37,247 bases of DNA from Melioribacteraceae bacterium (GTDB lineage Bacteria; Bacteroidota; Ignavibacteria; Ignavibacteriales; Melioribacteraceae). Position numbers and translations under genes: made by a program. The stretch lies in contig JALNXG010000039.1 of NCBI GenBank assembly GCA_023230485.1, positions 1-37,247 on the forward strand. Reading direction: 5' to 3'. The notes beneath the pieces are model-generated. The model saw only the letters and a list, made by a program, of their open reading frames with translations, had not been told where the DNA came from and ran no database searches. The number at the start of each line of letters is the position of its first letter. The stretch's first letter is position 1. Shown one piece after another: positions 35,314-37,247 of this stretch.

Positions 35314-36983
35314 GTCCAACTATCCCTTAATGTAACTGTCCTATTAAAAACTAATTTATCATCCGAATTATATTTTGAATCAATACAGAAATAACCTGTA
35401 CGTTCAAATTGAAAATGCTCGCCAACTTTAGCATCTTTTAATGATGGCTCTAATTTAGCACCTTCAAGTATCAGCAATGAATTAGGATTTATTAGTTCCA
35501 AATAATCTTTATCTTTTTCGGATGCAGGGTCTTCCACATTGAATAATCGATCGTATAAACGTATTTCTGCATCAATTGCATGAGCAGCTGATACCCAATG
35601 AATTGTGCCTTTTACTTTCTTTGTTGATGTACCAACACCGCTTTTTGTATCGATATCATACGTGCAATGAAGCTCAATAACTTTTCCTGATTCATCTTTT
35701 ATTACTTCTTCGCACTTGATTATATATGCGTAACGTAATCTTACTTCCCCTCCCGGGACTAAACGATGAAATCCTTTTGGTGGCACTTCCATAAAGTCAG
35801 TTGATTCAATATATAGTTCATTTGAAAAAGGTAAAATTCTTTTTCCTGCATCATGATCTTCTGGATTATTTATTGCCTCTAATTCCTCAATCTGATCTTT
35901 TGGATAATTTGTAAGAACTACTTTTATCGGATCGAGAACACCCATTACTCGATTAGCTTTTTTATTTAAGTCTTCTCTTACGGCAAATTCGAGTAGTGCA
36001 ATATCTGTCATAGCATCTCTCTTTGCCACACCAACAATCTCTGCAAAATTGATTACTGAATCGGCTGAAAAACCTCTTCTCCTTAATCCTGAAATTGTAG
36101 GCATCCGAGGATCATCCCATCCATCTACATATTTCTCCTGGACTAACTGCAAAAGTTTTCTTTTGCTCATTACAGTATAACTTAAATTTAATCGTGCAAA
36201 TTCGATTTGTTGAGGATGATAAACTTCGAGTTCATCTAAATACCAATCATATAATGGTCTGTGATTTTCAAATTCTAAAGTGCAAATTGAATGAGTGATT
36301 CCTTCGATAGAATCTTCAATTCCGTGAGCCCAATCGTAAGTAGGATAGATACACCATTTATTACCTTGTCGGTGATGTTCCTCGTGCACGATTCGATACA
36401 TAATTGGATCACGCAAATTGATATTAGGGGAAGCCATATCGATTTTAGCTCTTAATGTTTTTGACCCATTTGGGAATTGGCCGTTTCTCATTCTTGTAAA
36501 TAAATCTAAATTTTCTTCAATGCTTCTACCTCTAAAAGGGGAATCAATACCGGCTACAGTCAACGTTCCTCTATTTGCTCTAATCTCATCGGAATTCATA
36601 TCACATACATAAGCTTTCCCTTTTTTGATTAATGCAACTGCATAGTCATACATCTGTTGAAAGTAATCTGATGCAAATAATACTCTATCTTCAAAATCAG
36701 CTTTAAGCCATTTTACATCTTCAATAATCGAATCGACATATTCCTGTTCTTCTTTGCTTGGGTTAGTATCATCAAAACGGAGATTGAATTTTCCATTGTA
36801 GTCTCTCGCAATGCCATAGTTTAAACAGATCGATTTTGCATGACCAATGTGCAGATAGCCATTCGGTTCTGGTGGGAATCGTGTATGTACTTTATTTCCC
36901 CATTTATCGGTTCTATTATCATTATCAATTATTTCATAAATGAAATTTTTAGATTTGTTAGATTTGTTTAGATCATTTTCCAT
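35292..36983 (-). CDS. glnS: Glutaminyl-tRNA synthetase
   Basis: The enzyme charges tRNA-Gln directly with glutamine, removing the need for Glu-tRNA-Gln amidation. The 563-residue protein has the GlnRS-type opening TRFPPEPNGYLHIGHAKS (His45, His48), the segment DDTNP, and MSKRK with GWDDPRMPTISGLRRRG, which distinguishes GlnRS from GluRS. The C-terminal beta-barrel anticodon domains are complete, and the length is normal. It is transcribed toward gltX and overlaps it by four bases at the 3' end. Confidence 0.97.
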   Translation of the reverse strand: MENDLNKSNKSKNFIYEIIDNDNRTDKWGNKVHTRFPPEPNGYLHIGHAKSICLNYGIARDYNGKFNLRFDDTNPSKEEQEYVDSIIEDVKWLKADFEDRVLFASDYFQQMYDYAVALIKKGKAYVCDMNSDEIRANRGTLTVAGIDSPFRGRSIEENLDLFTRMRNGQFPNGSKTLRAKIDMASPNINLRDPIMYRIVHEEHHRQGNKWCIYPTYDWAHGIEDSIEGITHSICTLEFENHRPLYDWYLDELEVYHPQQIEFARLNLSYTVMSKRKLLQLVQEKYVDGWDDPRMPTISGLRRRGFSADSVINFAEIVGVAKRDAMTDIALLEFAVREDLNKKANRVMGVLDPIKVVLTNYPKDQIEELEAINNPEDHDAGKRILPFSNELYIESTDFMEVPPKGFHRLVPGGEVRLRYAYIIKCEEVIKDESGKVIELHCTYDIDTKSGVGTSTKKVKGTIHWVSAAHAIDAEIRLYDRLFNVEDPASEKDKDYLELINPNSLLILEGAKLEPSLKDAKVGEHFQFERTGYFCIDSKYNSDDKLVFNRTVTLRDSWTKKEGKS

Positions 36984-37153
36984 ATCATACCAAGCAATAA
37001 ATTTTTAATTCATAAATTTACGCAAATAGAGAACGCCCCTCAAATTTATTAATAGAAAAGAGTGAAAATATATTGATAAAAAGAAAGAATACTTGAATTT
37101 TGAGTGGTATAAGTATATCTTTTAAGTTCGATTTTGAAATGAAAGATGCTAAT

Positions 37154-37239
37154 GCCGGAGTGGCGGAATTGGTAGACGCGCTGGACTCAAAATCCAGTGA
37201 AGCTCAAACTTCGTGCCGGTTCGAGTCCGGCCTTCGGTA
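37154..37239 (+). tRNA. tRNA-Leu (anticodon CAA)
   Basis: A class II tRNA with acceptor stem GCCGGAG/CTTCGGT, a D-arm almost identical to the other tRNA-Leu here, and anticodon stem CTGGA/TCCAG around loop CTCAAAA, giving anticodon CAA. It has a long variable arm (GAAG-CTCAAA-CTTC) and T-loop TTCGAGT. The discriminator A is at 37239 and the following bases are CAA, so the 3' CCA is not encoded. The 170 bases before it, up to glnS, hold no gene I can see. Confidence 0.95.
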
Positions 37240-37247
37240 CAAAATCC

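Noticed and set aside
36984..37153. A promoter for the right-hand tRNA-Leu
   Set aside because: TTGAAT and TATCTT can be spaced 17 bases apart here, but both hexamers are weak and the region is so AT-rich that such matches are expected by chance.

Overview
The window is AT-rich (roughly one third G+C by eye), densely packed bacterial chromosome. It carries one long minus-strand block (about 1-29,160) followed by a short mostly plus-strand block. Several traits suggest the Bacteroidota/Chlorobiota side of the tree, most likely an Ignavibacteria-like lineage: a large aromatic-ended outer-membrane barrel protein related to SprA-type proteins, a Ser/Thr kinase fused to Ycf48-like repeats, a split MacB-type efflux operon and SPase II lipoproteins. 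Readable Shine-Dalgarno sites (for example before htrA, tolC and gltX) and a TTGACA-17-TATATT promoter argue against a typical Bacteroidia member. The taxonomic call is inference. No transposase, integrase, phage gene, CRISPR array or toxin-antitoxin pair was seen, and no gene-free stretch exceeds 300 bases.

Layout. (1) 1-142: a minus-strand TPP riboswitch, an intrinsic terminator and a Shine-Dalgarno site, all belonging to a gene just off the left edge. (2) 160-2730: MltD-like lytic transglycosylase lipoprotein with six LysM repeats and its own promoter. (3) 2870-5935: aroC, a glyoxalase II-like hydrolase, then two small genes that look like an ABC permease and an ABC ATPase of the NitT/TauT type that have lost their catalytic motifs. 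(4) 6009-16221: a tight run (transcribed right to left) of a lipoprotein metalloprotease, large outer-membrane protein, Nudix hydrolase, PfkB kinase, mtnA, recO and htrA, closed by a terminator. (5) 16472-22331: tripartite efflux operon in the order tolC-like, macA-like, ATPase, permease, permease, closed by a terminator. (6) 22404-29158: Ser/Thr kinase with Ycf48 repeats, murA, membrane peptidase and CCA-adding enzyme, packed almost end to end. (7) 29159-31372: shared-element divergent promoter region, tRNA-Leu(UAG), trigger factor and clpP with a terminator. (8) 31450-36983: hybrid histidine kinase with three receivers, gltX, and convergent glnS overlapping gltX at the stop codons. (9) 37154-37239: tRNA-Leu(CAA).

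How the genes fit together. Most are housekeeping: cell-wall precursor synthesis and remodelling (murA, mltD), envelope quality control (htrA), protein folding and turnover (tig, clpP), translation (gltX, glnS, two tRNA-Leu, CCA enzyme), aromatic amino acids (aroC), repair (recO) and thio-sugar salvage (mtnA). The less ordinary parts are the eroded ABC pair after aroC, the two unrelated-looking HExxH envelope proteases, the kinase with an extracytoplasmic Ycf48-type domain, the histidine kinase with altered ATP-binding boxes, and the tRNA-Leu/tig arrangement in which tRNA processing would define the tig mRNA 5' end.
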